From Tateyamaria sp947503385 (GTDB lineage: Bacteria > Pseudomonadota > Alphaproteobacteria > Rhodobacterales > Rhodobacteraceae), in contig NZ_JBNFZM010000002.1 of NCBI RefSeq assembly GCF_051195235.1, positions 620,001 through 684,000 of the forward strand: a stretch of DNA of 64,000 nucleotides. The letters are read 5' to 3'. Positions 7,610 through 16,264 of this stretch are shown in pieces; within the stretch, counting starts at the first letter, position 1, and the number at the start of each line of letters is the position of its first letter. Under the pieces are notes generated by a model that did no database searches, was not told where the DNA came from, and saw nothing but the letters and a program-made list of their open reading frames with translations. Position numbers and translations under genes: made by a program.

Positions 7610-8698
7610 TCAGATCGCCGCCTCGGTCTGGCGGTCAAACAGGTGAATGCGGTCCGGATTGGCCGCGAATGTCAGGGTTTCGCCCATCGCCATAGGCGTT
7701 TCAGAGTTCATTTCGACGGTGACAGTGCTGGCGCCGCACTGGCACAGCAGCACCGATTGCGCGCCCACGTATTCCGACACCTGCACATGCAGTTCCAATG
7801 CCGCGTCTGCGGGGGCATCCTCGGCATAGCTCAGGTCAGATGGGCGCAGGCCCAGCGTGACGGCACGTGCGCCATGGGCCTTGGCCGCTGCGGCCTTGGC
7901 CTCTGGCAGGCGCAGTTTGAACCCGTCGCCTGCCACAAAGGCCGCGCCGCTTTCTTCGACAATATCACCGTCGAGAAAGTTCATCGGCGGCATCCCGAGA
8001 AACCCCGCCACGAACTTGTTGGCGGGCCGCTTGAACAGCTCTTCGGGGGTGCCCTGCTGCTGGATGTAGCCGCCGTGCATGACCACAATCCGGTCGGCAA
8101 GCGTCATCGCCTCGATCTGGTCGTGGGTGACGTAGATCATGTTTTTCTCGACCTGCTGGGACATCAGCGCCAGTTCGGCGCGCATCTGGCCGCGCAGCTT
8201 GGCGTCGAGATTCGACAGCGGCTCGTCAAACAGGAATATGCCGCTGTCCTTGGCCAACGCCCGCGCCATGGCCACACGCTGGCGTTGCCCGCCCGACAAG
8301 GCACCGGGTTTGCGTTCCAGAAAATCGGTCAGACCCACAAGGCCCGCCACTTCGCGCACCTTGGCGTCGATCTCGGCCTTGGGCCGCTTCGCCAGTCGCA
8401 GCGCAAACGAGATGTTCTGCGCGACGTTCATATGCGGGTAAAGCGCATAGTCCTGAAACACCATCGCTAGGTTGCGGTCCTTGGGTTCCAGATGCTTGAC
8501 CGGCTGGTCGTCGATGTAGATTTCGCCGTCCGACACATCCTCCAGCCCCGCGATCATCCGCAGCGTTGTAGACTTGCCGCAGCCCGACGGCCCCACAAGC
8601 ACCGTGAACTCATTATCGGCCATCTCCAGCTCAATTCCATGCAGCACCTCGACGTCGCCATATCGTTTGACGAGCCGATCCAGGCGGATTGCTGGCAT
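7610..8698 (-). CDS. ABC transporter ATP-binding protein (UgpC/MalK type)
   Basis: A 362-residue ATPase. Walker A GPSGCGKST is at residues 36-44, the Q-loop in MVFQDYALYPHM, the signature LSGGQ at 134-138, Walker B FLFDEP at 155-160, and the H-loop in YVTHDQIEAM. A C-terminal TOBE/OB region of about 120 residues (LGLRPSDLSY ...) identifies the CUT1 UgpC/MsmK/MalK class. It is the first gene of the leftward operon, directly behind paired LacI operators. It energises uptake by the co-encoded permeases. Confidence 0.93.
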   Translation of the reverse strand: MPAIRLDRLVKRYGDVEVLHGIELEMADNEFTVLVGPSGCGKSTTLRMIAGLEDVSDGEIYIDDQPVKHLEPKDRNLAMVFQDYALYPHMNVAQNISFALRLAKRPKAEIDAKVREVAGLVGLTDFLERKPGALSGGQRQRVAMARALAKDSGIFLFDEPLSNLDAKLRGQMRAELALMSQQVEKNMIYVTHDQIEAMTLADRIVVMHGGYIQQQGTPEELFKRPANKFVAGFLGMPPMNFLDGDIVEESGAAFVAGDGFKLRLPEAKAAAAKAHGARAVTLGLRPSDLSYAEDAPADAALELHVQVSEYVGAQSVLLCQCGASTVTVEMNSETPMAMGETLTFAANPDRIHLFDRQTEAAI

Positions 8699-8714
8699 GT
8701 GACACCTCCCTCGT

Positions 8715-8749
8715 GTTACCGGTCACATTTGCGCATTGTGACCGGTAAC
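8715..8749. promoter_or_regulatory. Paired LacI operators upstream of the ABC operon
   Basis: GTTACCGGTCAC at 8715-8726 and GTGACCGGTAAC at 8738-8749 are exact reverse complements of each other. They form an inverted pair with centres 23 bp apart in the 112-bp spacer between the ATPase start and the lacI stop. They match the idn-promoter sites, supporting control by the LacI protein encoded next door. Confidence 0.85.
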
Positions 8750-8810
8750 ACAAGGAAATTCTCGGCCCGGTTTTGCGCGATATGGTAGCGCTATTCAGGC
8801 CCGAAATCAG

Positions 8811-9842
8811 TTACTTGGTGCTGGAACGCAAGTTAGGGGCAGGATGGATATTGATGCGCACCGGCGCGGCGGAGCCGTCCTTTTGTTCCAGCAACTGGCC
8901 GATCAGCCGCCCGGCCTCGCGCCCGATTCGCTTGGAATCAACGACCACAGTCGAAATCGACGGCGAGGCAAAACGCGAAACCTCGAAATCGCCGAAACCG
9001 GCGACGCCCATCTGCTCAGGCACCGCGACACCACGCGATTTCAACGCCGATTGCACGCCAAACGCCGCCGCATCCGACACGCAGAAAATGCAATCCACGT
9101 CCGGGAAACGTTCGAGCAATGGATCAAGTGCCGCCGCGCCGTCCTTGATGCTCATCGGCGGCTTGCCAACGGGCAGAACGCGGTCGGCAGGAAGGCCTGC
9201 CTGCTCCATCGCCTGCCGAAACCCTGCGCGCCGCGCCGCGCCGCGCGTCCAGTCGTCGCCGTCCTCGCACAGGAACACCAGCCGTTTATATCCCGCGTCA
9301 AGCAGCGCACGCGTCATCTCTGCCGCGGCCTCCCGGTTGGAAAACCCGATCGTGTGCCCGATCGGCTCTTCGGGTCGCTCCCATAGCTCAATCACCGGCA
9401 CCGAAGCCTCGGACAACAAGTGTACCGTGCGATCCGAATGCCCGTCATAAGACAGCACAATCGCCTCCGGCCTGCGGCGCAGCATCGCCTCGACCAGTTG
9501 TTCCTCGCGCTCAGCGGAATAATCCGTGTGGCCCAGCAGGATTTGCTGGCCAATCACTTCCAGCTCTTCGGTCAGCGCCTGTACCGTCTCGGCAAAGTGC
9601 AGGTTGTTGAGCGACGGCACGAGCACAGCCACAAAACCCGACCGCTTGGTCGTCAGGCTGCCCGCCATTTGATCGGGGACATAGTTCATGTCCCGCACGA
9701 CCTTGAGGATACGCTCGCGGGTTTCCTGCGATATGGGGCTGTCCTTTTTCAGCGCGCGCGACACCGTCATACGCGACACGCCCGCCGCCCGCGCGACGTC
9801 GCGCATGGTCACTGTTGCTTTGTTGCGCTCGGGGTCCGGCAC
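8811..9842 (-). CDS. LacI/GalR-family transcriptional regulator
   Basis: A 343-residue LacI-type repressor. The N-terminal helix-turn-helix VTMRDVARAAGVSRMTVSRAL (about residues 11-31) and hinge MNYVPDQMAGSL are followed by a periplasmic-binding-protein-like effector domain opening with VAVLVPSLNNLHF. The hinge and recognition helix resemble the GntR/IdnR subgroup, which responds to gluconate or 5-ketogluconate. Its likely targets are the TTACCGGT palindromes at 1122-1147 and 8715-8749, and a half-conserved one at 9858-9871 just before its own start, implying autoregulation. The effector is inferred from context. Confidence 0.9.
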   Translation of the reverse strand: MPDPERNKATVTMRDVARAAGVSRMTVSRALKKDSPISQETRERILKVVRDMNYVPDQMAGSLTTKRSGFVAVLVPSLNNLHFAETVQALTEELEVIGQQILLGHTDYSAEREEQLVEAMLRRRPEAIVLSYDGHSDRTVHLLSEASVPVIELWERPEEPIGHTIGFSNREAAAEMTRALLDAGYKRLVFLCEDGDDWTRGAARRAGFRQAMEQAGLPADRVLPVGKPPMSIKDGAAALDPLLERFPDVDCIFCVSDAAAFGVQSALKSRGVAVPEQMGVAGFGDFEVSRFASPSISTVVVDSKRIGREAGRLIGQLLEQKDGSAAPVRINIHPAPNLRSSTK

Positions 9843-9857
9843 GGTGTTTCCCGCTAT

Positions 9858-9871
9858 TGGTACCGGTCACA
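9858..9871. promoter_or_regulatory. Imperfect LacI operator at the lacI start (autoregulation)
   Basis: TGGTACCGGTCACA, ending 16 bp upstream of the lacI ATG on the minus strand, matches the operator core ACCGGTCAC in one half and is degenerate in the other. Its position fits direct repression of lacI by its own product. Confidence 0.55.
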
Positions 9872-9922
9872 CATAGCGGCCCCTGTCCGGGTCAGGCAAG
9901 GGCTATGGCCGCACCGGGCCGC

Positions 9923-11407
9923 TCAAAGAGCGATCCATGCAGTCTTGAGATTGCGGAATTTGTCCAGCGCGTGCGGGCTCTTGTCATGGCCATTGCCGGA
10001 CTGTCCGTGCCCGCCCAGCGGCACGGTCACGTCTGCCCCGCCATAGGTGTTTACATGCACCACGCCCGCGCGCAGGCGGCCCACCATCCGGTGCGCCCGG
10101 CTGATGTCACGGGTGAATACGCCTGCGGCCAGGCCATAGGCCGTGCCGTTGGCAAGGGCTGTCGCCTCGTCCTCGGTGTCGAATGGTTGCGCGGCCAGCA
10201 CGGGGCCAAAGATTTCGTCCTGCACCAGCGCGCTGGTCTGCGGCGCGTTGTCAAAGATCGTGGGGCCGACATAGAAGCCGCCCGTGTCGGCGTGCAATTG
10301 CTGTCCGCCGGTGCGCAGCTCTGCGCCTGCTTCTTGTGCCGCGCTACAGGCTGCAAGGATTTTGTTCAGCTGCGTTTCAGACGCAATCGCCCCGGCTTGC
10401 GTGCGCAGATCAAGCGGGTCGCCCACACGCATGTTCTCTGCCGCCTCAACCAGCAGGTCTACAAATGCCCGGTGCACGGACCGTTCCACCAGCACGCGCG
10501 CGCCTGCGATGCACACCTGCCCGCTATCGCGGAAAATGCCCCCCGCCACGGCCCGCGCCGCCGCGTCAAGGTCGGCATCTGCAAAGACCACGCAAGGCGA
10601 CTTGCCCCCCAGTTCCAGATAGACCCGTTTGAGGTTTGACTGTGCCGACGCCTCCAGCAGCCGTCGCCCGACAGTCCCGGACCCGGTAAAGGCCAAAACG
10701 TCGACATCCATATGCCGTGCCAGCGCGTCCCCCGCCGCGGCACCGGTTCCCGTTAAGATGTTCAGCACGCCGTCCGGCAGCCCCGCCGCCTGCGCGATGT
10801 CGCCCAGTCGCAGCAGCGACAACGACGCCACTTCTGCCGGTTTCAACACAACCGTGTTGCCCGCCGCCAAGGCCGCGGCCACCTTCCAAGCGGCGATCAT
10901 CATCGGGAAATTCCATGGCACAATCGCCCCTACGACGCCCACGGGTTCCTGATGCACCAGCCCCAGCGCGCCGGGGGCGGTGGGTGCGATCTGGCCATAT
11001 TCCTTGCCGCAAAGTTCACCGTAATACCGAAAGGTTCCGGCTGCACTCATCGGTTCGGCCTTGAACGCCATGGCGATTTCCGTGCCGTTGTCGCGCACGC
11101 CCAGCACCGCCAGTTCCGCCGCGTGATCGGCGAGGGCGTCACCGATCCGTTGCAGGATACGCCCCCGTGCCATCGGCGCCATCGCGGACCAGCGGCCATC
11201 GTCAAACGCGGCCCGCGCGGCTGCCACCGCCCGGTCCACATCCTCGGGCCCGCTGGCTGCAATGCGGGCCAGTGCCGTGCCATCAATCGGGGAAATACTG
11301 TCGAGCGTTGCCCCACTGGCCGCCGGGACGTGTTGGCCCCCGATCAGGTTCATGCCCTCGCCGACCGGTGCCGCACGCAGCGCATTGATTTGGGCTTGGT
11401 CGATCAT
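9923..11407 (-). CDS. NAD(P)+-dependent aldehyde dehydrogenase
   Basis: A 494-residue class I/II aldehyde dehydrogenase. It has the cofactor segment VGAIVPWNFPMMIAAWK near residue 150, FTGSGTVGRRLLEAS near 235, the general-base Glu in YLELGGKSP near 260, and the catalytic Cys in DSGQVCIAGARVL near 296. The C-terminus FRNLKTAWIAL is typical. All catalytic residues are present. The substrate cannot be fixed from sequence; neighbours suggest an aldehyde from sugar-acid breakdown such as a semialdehyde. It lies 80 bp upstream of lacI and carries its own palindromic promoter element at 11424-11449, so it may be regulated separately. Confidence 0.88.
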   Translation of the reverse strand: MIDQAQINALRAAPVGEGMNLIGGQHVPAASGATLDSISPIDGTALARIAASGPEDVDRAVAAARAAFDDGRWSAMAPMARGRILQRIGDALADHAAELAVLGVRDNGTEIAMAFKAEPMSAAGTFRYYGELCGKEYGQIAPTAPGALGLVHQEPVGVVGAIVPWNFPMMIAAWKVAAALAAGNTVVLKPAEVASLSLLRLGDIAQAAGLPDGVLNILTGTGAAAGDALARHMDVDVLAFTGSGTVGRRLLEASAQSNLKRVYLELGGKSPCVVFADADLDAAARAVAGGIFRDSGQVCIAGARVLVERSVHRAFVDLLVEAAENMRVGDPLDLRTQAGAIASETQLNKILAACSAAQEAGAELRTGGQQLHADTGGFYVGPTIFDNAPQTSALVQDEIFGPVLAAQPFDTEDEATALANGTAYGLAAGVFTRDISRAHRMVGRLRAGVVHVNTYGGADVTVPLGGHGQSGNGHDKSPHALDKFRNLKTAWIAL

Positions 11408-11423
11408 CGGGTGCTCCTTTGTC

Positions 11424-11449
11424 GGTTCACTATATGAACCGAGGGTTCA
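11424..11449. promoter_or_regulatory. Alternating GGTTCA/TGAACC half-sites before the aldehyde dehydrogenase
   Basis: GGTTCA-(5)-TGAACC (11424-11440) is a perfect 6-bp inverted repeat. A third half-site GGTTCA at 11444-11449 forms a second dyad with 3-bp spacing. It sits 17 bp upstream of the dehydrogenase ATG and overlaps the likely core promoter. The pattern resembles IclR-type operators, but the regulator is unknown. Confidence 0.6.
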
Positions 11450-11478
11450 CAGCACTGTCCCCTGCCCCGCCGGCCCTG

Positions 11479-12747
11479 TCAATTGGCAGGGTGATCGGCA
11501 ATGCGCCCGATGCAGGCCCAACTGGCCACGATCATCAGCGCCGCCACGCCCAGACACAGCGGCACGCCGCCCCATTGGTAACTCAGACCCGACAGCACTG
11601 TGCCGATGAGCCGTCCCACGGCGTTGGCCATATAGTAAAACCCCACGTCCATGGTCACCCGTTTTGCGTCCGTGAAGGCGAGGATGAGGTAGGAATGCAA
11701 GGACGAGTTCAGCGCAAAGAGCACGCCAAAGACCAGAAGCCCGGCCACAATGCTGACCGTCAGCCACGGCGCGGGCGCGCCCGCCCACCATGCCGCCAGT
11801 GCAAGCACCGCCGGAACAAGGAACAACGTACCGACCCAGAACCGCGCCGCCCCGGCAAGCTCTGCTGCGGTTCGGTCCTTGCTGCGCAGCACGGCCGGGG
11901 CTTTGGCCTGCACCGCGCCATAGAGGATCACCCAAACCGCCATGAAGATGCCGATCATGAAAAACGCCGCGCGTTGGCCGTCTGGCGTGCCATCACTCAG
12001 AACCGAGTAGAAATAGATCGGGATGCCCACGACAAACCACACGTCCCGCGCGCCAAACAGGAACATCCGCGCCGCACTCAGCCAGTTTACGCGCGGGTTT
12101 CTGGACAAGACCTCCCTGAACTTGGCGTCCTTGCGGCCTGCGGGCAATCCGCCCGGCATACGCCACAGGACCAAAGCGAGGATCAACGCAAGCACCGCCG
12201 CCATGCCCAGCACAGAGGCCGTGAACCCGAACAGCGCCAGCGCACCCGCGCCCAGCAGAAACCCAAACCCCTTGACCGCATTCTTGGACCCGGTCAGCAG
12301 CGCCACCCAGCGAAACAGGCCATCGCCATCAGGCGGGGCCAACAACTTGACTGCGGATTTCGACGACATCTTGGCCAGATCCTTGGCCACGCCCGACAGC
12401 CCCTGCACCGACATGACAAAGACGACCGAGGCGGCCATGGACCAGGTCGGATCCAACTGCGTCAGCGCCAGCAGCGCCAGCACCTGAAGGCCGAGCCCGG
12501 CATATAGGGTCGAGGTCAGGCCAAACCGCGCGGCGATCCACCCCGCGCTCAGATTTGTCACAACCCCGGCCACTTCGTAGAGCACAAAAAGGTAGGCCAA
12601 TTGCACCGGGGAAAACCCCAGACTGTTGAAATGCAGCAGCACCAGCATCCGCAGCGCGCCATCGGTCAGCATGAATGCCCAGTAGGCCGCCGTGACAGCG
12701 ACATAGGCTGCAAATCCGTCAGGCCGGTCAGACAGGGGCGGTGACAT
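11479..12747 (-). CDS. arsJ: Organoarsenical (1-arseno-3-phosphoglycerate) efflux MFS transporter ArsJ
   Basis: A 422-residue major-facilitator protein with about 12 helices. The N-terminus AAYWAFMLTDGALRMLVLLHF and LGFSPVQLAYLFVLYEVAGV are hallmarks of ArsJ. The family extrudes the unstable ester formed when glyceraldehyde-3-phosphate dehydrogenase uses arsenate instead of phosphate, which gives arsenate resistance. The linked GAPDH gene two positions upstream strongly supports the call. It ends its operon, 70 bp from the aldehyde dehydrogenase start. It follows the unknown exported-protein gene by 26 bp. Confidence 0.88.
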   Translation of the reverse strand: MSPPLSDRPDGFAAYVAVTAAYWAFMLTDGALRMLVLLHFNSLGFSPVQLAYLFVLYEVAGVVTNLSAGWIAARFGLTSTLYAGLGLQVLALLALTQLDPTWSMAASVVFVMSVQGLSGVAKDLAKMSSKSAVKLLAPPDGDGLFRWVALLTGSKNAVKGFGFLLGAGALALFGFTASVLGMAAVLALILALVLWRMPGGLPAGRKDAKFREVLSRNPRVNWLSAARMFLFGARDVWFVVGIPIYFYSVLSDGTPDGQRAAFFMIGIFMAVWVILYGAVQAKAPAVLRSKDRTAAELAGAARFWVGTLFLVPAVLALAAWWAGAPAPWLTVSIVAGLLVFGVLFALNSSLHSYLILAFTDAKRVTMDVGFYYMANAVGRLIGTVLSGLSYQWGGVPLCLGVAALMIVASWACIGRIADHPAN

Positions 12748-12773
12748 CTGTAATCCGGTCCTCTGGCATGGGG

Positions 12774-13250
12774 TCAGGCAGTTTTGCGCTTGAACAGCAC
12801 GTCCGGGTGGCTGCCAAGTTTGTGCGTATCATCTTGCCCTAAGGAATAGATTTCCAAAGAAATCGGACGGCGCGCACCAGCAAGGGTCAACCCGATGCTG
12901 TGATCGACACAGGTGTGAGCGTCCGGACGGTCTTGGTCATCAATGATCATGTCCCCGGAGGTCAGGCCGAACTGACCCATGTCCCACAAAGCGAGCTGTC
13001 CGTTAGAAAAGACGAGGCCGCCAGCGGCGTCGAAGCCTTGCCCGCAGCTTTTGATCTGCGCCAACAAGGCTGACACGTGAGGTGCGGCGGCTTTGATCCC
13101 TCCGGCTGTGATGAGTGCCATGCCCGTGACCACAACGTCTTGGGCCACTTTACCGCCGATCTGGTGCAACCGCTCTGGCGGGACGTCCTGCGCCTGCACC
13201 TTGGTCGCAGCGATCACGCTGGCCGCTGCCGCGCAAACTGCCCGTCTCAA
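12774..13250 (-). CDS. Uncharacterised exported protein in the arsJ operon
   Basis: I do not recognise the family. The best start is the TTG at 13250, which overlaps the GAPDH stop as TTGA and gives 158 residues. It opens with a short basic stretch (RR) and a hydrophobic run that ends in an Ala-rich signal-peptidase-like site (KVQAQ). The mature part of about 137 residues begins DVPPERLHQIGG. It contains two cysteines (KSCGQGF and HTCVDH), a QLALWDMGQFGL segment and a polar C-terminus. Other start codons further upstream lie inside gap and add a non-protein-like tail. Its place between gap and arsJ suggests a periplasmic role tied to arsenic handling, but this is inference. Confidence 0.65.
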   Translation of the reverse strand: MRRAVCAAAASVIAATKVQAQDVPPERLHQIGGKVAQDVVVTGMALITAGGIKAAAPHVSALLAQIKSCGQGFDAAGGLVFSNGQLALWDMGQFGLTSGDMIIDDQDRPDAHTCVDHSIGLTLAGARRPISLEIYSLGQDDTHKLGSHPDVLFKRKTA

Positions 13251-14239
13251 ATGCTGTTCCCCACCATCTGAGCCACATCGACCAGACGATGGGCGTAACC
13301 CCATTCGTTATCATACCATGCGTAAATCTTCACCTGCGTGCCATTCACGACCATGGTCGATGGCGCATCCACAATGCTGGATCGCGGATCGTTGGTGTAG
13401 TCGGTCGAGACAAGGGGGCGCGTCTCGTAGCCCAGGATACCGTTCAGAGGTCCGTTGGCGGCGGCTTTGAACAGCGCGTTGACCTCTGATACTGTGGTGG
13501 CCCGCTCCACCTCGAACACGCAGTCGGTCAGGGACGCGTTCAGCAGGGGCACACGCACCGCATGGCCGTTCAGCTTGCCGGTCAATTCCGGGTAGATCAG
13601 CGTGATTGCGGTGGCCGACCCTGTTGTGGTGGGGATCAAAGCGTTCAGGGCCGAACGTGCGCGCCGCAGGTCCTTGGCCGGGCGGTCCACGATGGTCTGG
13701 GTGTTGGTCACGTCATGGATCGTAGTGATGGAGCCGTGGCGTATCCCCAACCCTTCGTGGATAACCTTGACCACCGGAGCAAGGCAATTGGTGGTGCAGG
13801 ACGCTGCCGTTACGATCGCCTGTCCGGTGTAGGCATCGTTGTTCACACCAAAAACGATATTGGCCGCGTCGCCGTCTTTGACCGGGGCGGACACAACCAC
13901 CTTTTTCACGCCAGCGGCAAAATATGGGGCCAGTGCCGCTTGTGTCTTGAAAGCGCCGGTGCAGTCGATAACCACATCGACACCATCCAGCGGCAAGGCG
14001 TCCAGCGACCGCTCTTGGAATACAGGCAGGGGTATTCCGTTCACGGTTATACCGTTGTCATCACTGGAAAATTCCGCGTCCCAGCGCCCGTGGACCGTAT
14101 CGAATTCAAGCAAATGCGCGTGCATGGCCGGATCACCCACCGCGTCATTGATCCATGCGAGGGTGCATCCGCGTTCCAGCAACGGTTTCAGCGCGAGCTT
14201 TCCGATACGGCCAAGACCGTTGAGGGCGTAGGTGGTCAT
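13247..14239 (-). CDS. ArsJ-associated glyceraldehyde-3-phosphate dehydrogenase
   Basis: A 330-residue GAPDH. The NAD motif GLGRIGKLALK is at residues 8-18, the catalytic SCTTNCLAPV near 148, and the C-terminus NEWGYAHRLVDVAQMV. The start at 14239 has a GGAGA ribosome site and fits the family N-terminus; the longer frame to 14314 is not protein-like. Chemistry: oxidative phosphorylation or arsenylation of glyceraldehyde-3-phosphate. Linked to arsJ, the arsenate product 1-arseno-3-phosphoglycerate would be exported. It is shorter and more divergent than housekeeping GAPDH, as is usual for the arsenic-island type. It is the first gene of a three-gene operon. Confidence 0.87.
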   Translation of the reverse strand: MTTYALNGLGRIGKLALKPLLERGCTLAWINDAVGDPAMHAHLLEFDTVHGRWDAEFSSDDNGITVNGIPLPVFQERSLDALPLDGVDVVIDCTGAFKTQAALAPYFAAGVKKVVVSAPVKDGDAANIVFGVNNDAYTGQAIVTAASCTTNCLAPVVKVIHEGLGIRHGSITTIHDVTNTQTIVDRPAKDLRRARSALNALIPTTTGSATAITLIYPELTGKLNGHAVRVPLLNASLTDCVFEVERATTVSEVNALFKAAANGPLNGILGYETRPLVSTDYTNDPRSSIVDAPSTMVVNGTQVKIYAWYDNEWGYAHRLVDVAQMVGNSI

Positions 14240-14344
14240 AGTGTCTCCGGTATTGGCGCGGCACGCCCGCGATGTGCTGCGGGGCTGCCTGCTCTTGCCA
14301 TGGCGACGTAACACATTTGTAACAGTCCAGGAATTGACTGGTCG

Positions 14345-16264
14345 TTACTTTGGCAAGCGGAGAACGCCAGCAGGATCAAGCGTTTGGCCGTCAATCTCTA
14401 CCGCTTGTGTGCTGTAGTTGAACCAGAACATGTCGTCCCCCGTCTCGCGGCGGCGCACGCCTTCGGGCATATACGCCACAGCAAGGTCCGGCACCAGCGC
14501 GCGGATGAGCGCCATATGCGCCACGTCATCGCCCCACGCGGCCATATATGTCGCGCGGTCGCCACATGCGACGGCCACGGGCGTGCCGTCCGTCGTCTGC
14601 ATCAGGGTTGTCCCGCCGCCTTCGACCTGTTCGAGGTAGCTGTGAATGCGGCCCACGGGTTCAAGTGCCACGGGCATATCCGGTCGCATGGATTGCACCC
14701 GCGATACCGTCAGGTCGCTGCCCGGCCATGCGGGGGGCAGCGGTGTGGGGATGTTGAAATCAGCGTCCCGCGCCCCGGTGCGTGGGCCGACAATCACCTG
14801 ACCTGGTGCGGCGGACAAGGCGGTCTTCAGATCGTCGGGCATGTGCATCATGCCCGGTGCCAGCACGAGGGCATAGCCATCAAAGCGACGGCAATCTGCG
14901 GACAGGATATCCACCGACAGGCCCAGCTTGCGACACGCCTTGTACCAGTCAAAAACCAGACCGAAATAGCTCAGCCCGACCCCGTGCGGTTGCACCGCCC
15001 ACGCCGCATCCGCATCATAGTCAAAGAGGATCGCAACCGGAGCCTGCACTGGCGTCACATCCGGCGAAGCCTTGAGTTCCGCGGCAACCGTCTCAGCCTC
15101 CGCAAAGGCTTCGGCCGCGACCGAGTCGGGCCGCAAGAGACCGGCGTGCATCTGTTCCTGCGCAAAGGGCGCTTGCCGCCAGCGGAAATAGCACACGGCT
15201 TCGGCCCCGTGGGCAAACGCCTCCCACGTCCAGAGGCGCACCATGCCCGGCAATGGCGCGGGGTTGTAGGGGGCCCAGTTCACCGGGCCGGGCTGCTGTT
15301 CCATGATCCACCAGCGGCCGTCCTTGCCAACCGCACGGTAAAGATCGTGGTGAAAGGCCTGAAAATCCGGATCGCCCTGCCGTGCATAGGCGCGCTGATG
15401 TTCTGGCGTTGCACCCACCCGGTCCTCCAGAAAGCCAAGCGGGTAGCTGTCCCACGACGCGATATCGAGGTCCGCGCCCATCTGGAAGTGGTCGAAATCG
15501 GTGATGCGGCCCATGTAATTGTGCGCGATGGGCGCATCGGATTGCGCGCGAATGATCTCCACCTGTGCGCGGTTGAACTGCACAACCTGATCGGACGAAA
15601 AGCGGCGGAAGGCGTGTACATGCGCGGGGTTCGGTTCGGTCACGGTCAGGTTTGGCAGGCCGATCTGGTCGAAATCGTCGTAATCCATGGACCAGAACAC
15701 ATTGCCCCACGCTGCATTGAGCGCGCCGATATCGCCGTCATTGCCCTGCCCCGGAAACCGCGCCCGCAGCCACTGGCGAAATGCGCCGCGGGCGGCATCC
15801 GAGTAGCTGAAGATCGTGTCATGACAGCCGTATTCATTGTCCGTCTGCCACGCGGCCACATGCGGGTTCGCGCCATAGCGTTCGGCCATGGCGCGGACGA
15901 TCCTGCGGCATTCGTCGAGGTAGCCCGCGTGGGAAAAGCAGTAATGCCGCCGTGATCCGTAGCCACGAGGCCGCCCGTCGGCATCGACGGCCAGCATGTC
16001 GGGGTGTTTCGCCACGACCCAGGCAGGCGGCGTCGCTGTGGGCGTGCCCAGGACGACGCGCAGGCCTGCGGCCCCCAGCACGTCGATCGCGCGGTCAAGC
16101 CAGCCCCAGTCGTATTGCCCCGGCGCGGGCTCCATCCGTTTCCAAGCAAATTCACCGATGCGCACCCATGTGAGGCCAAGATCGGCCATGCGGGCAGCGT
16201 CCTGTGCCCAGATCTCTTCGGGCCAGTGTTCGGGGTAATAGCAGACCCCAAGCGTGCGTTTCAT
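14345..16264 (-). CDS. GH42 beta-galactosidase
   Basis: A 639-residue glycoside hydrolase family 42 enzyme. The N-terminus LGVCYYPEHWPEEIW opens the TIM barrel. The acid/base is E144 in AWQTDNEYG and the nucleophile is E322 in WWIMEQQPGP. The C-terminal trimerisation (GATase-like) and beta domains follow, to DPAGVLRLPK. No signal peptide is visible, so it acts in the cytoplasm on imported beta-galactosides. Its ATG overlaps the stop of the lactonase gene (ATGA), and it is the distal gene of the leftward galactoside operon. Confidence 0.93.
   Translation of the reverse strand: MKRTLGVCYYPEHWPEEIWAQDAARMADLGLTWVRIGEFAWKRMEPAPGQYDWGWLDRAIDVLGAAGLRVVLGTPTATPPAWVVAKHPDMLAVDADGRPRGYGSRRHYCFSHAGYLDECRRIVRAMAERYGANPHVAAWQTDNEYGCHDTIFSYSDAARGAFRQWLRARFPGQGNDGDIGALNAAWGNVFWSMDYDDFDQIGLPNLTVTEPNPAHVHAFRRFSSDQVVQFNRAQVEIIRAQSDAPIAHNYMGRITDFDHFQMGADLDIASWDSYPLGFLEDRVGATPEHQRAYARQGDPDFQAFHHDLYRAVGKDGRWWIMEQQPGPVNWAPYNPAPLPGMVRLWTWEAFAHGAEAVCYFRWRQAPFAQEQMHAGLLRPDSVAAEAFAEAETVAAELKASPDVTPVQAPVAILFDYDADAAWAVQPHGVGLSYFGLVFDWYKACRKLGLSVDILSADCRRFDGYALVLAPGMMHMPDDLKTALSAAPGQVIVGPRTGARDADFNIPTPLPPAWPGSDLTVSRVQSMRPDMPVALEPVGRIHSYLEQVEGGGTTLMQTTDGTPVAVACGDRATYMAAWGDDVAHMALIRALVPDLAVAYMPEGVRRRETGDDMFWFNYSTQAVEIDGQTLDPAGVLRLPK

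Noticed and set aside
6656..8470. 604-codon open frame antisense to the binding protein and ATPase genes
   Set aside because: Both opposing genes have intact domain signatures. The frame has shadow composition and no start context.
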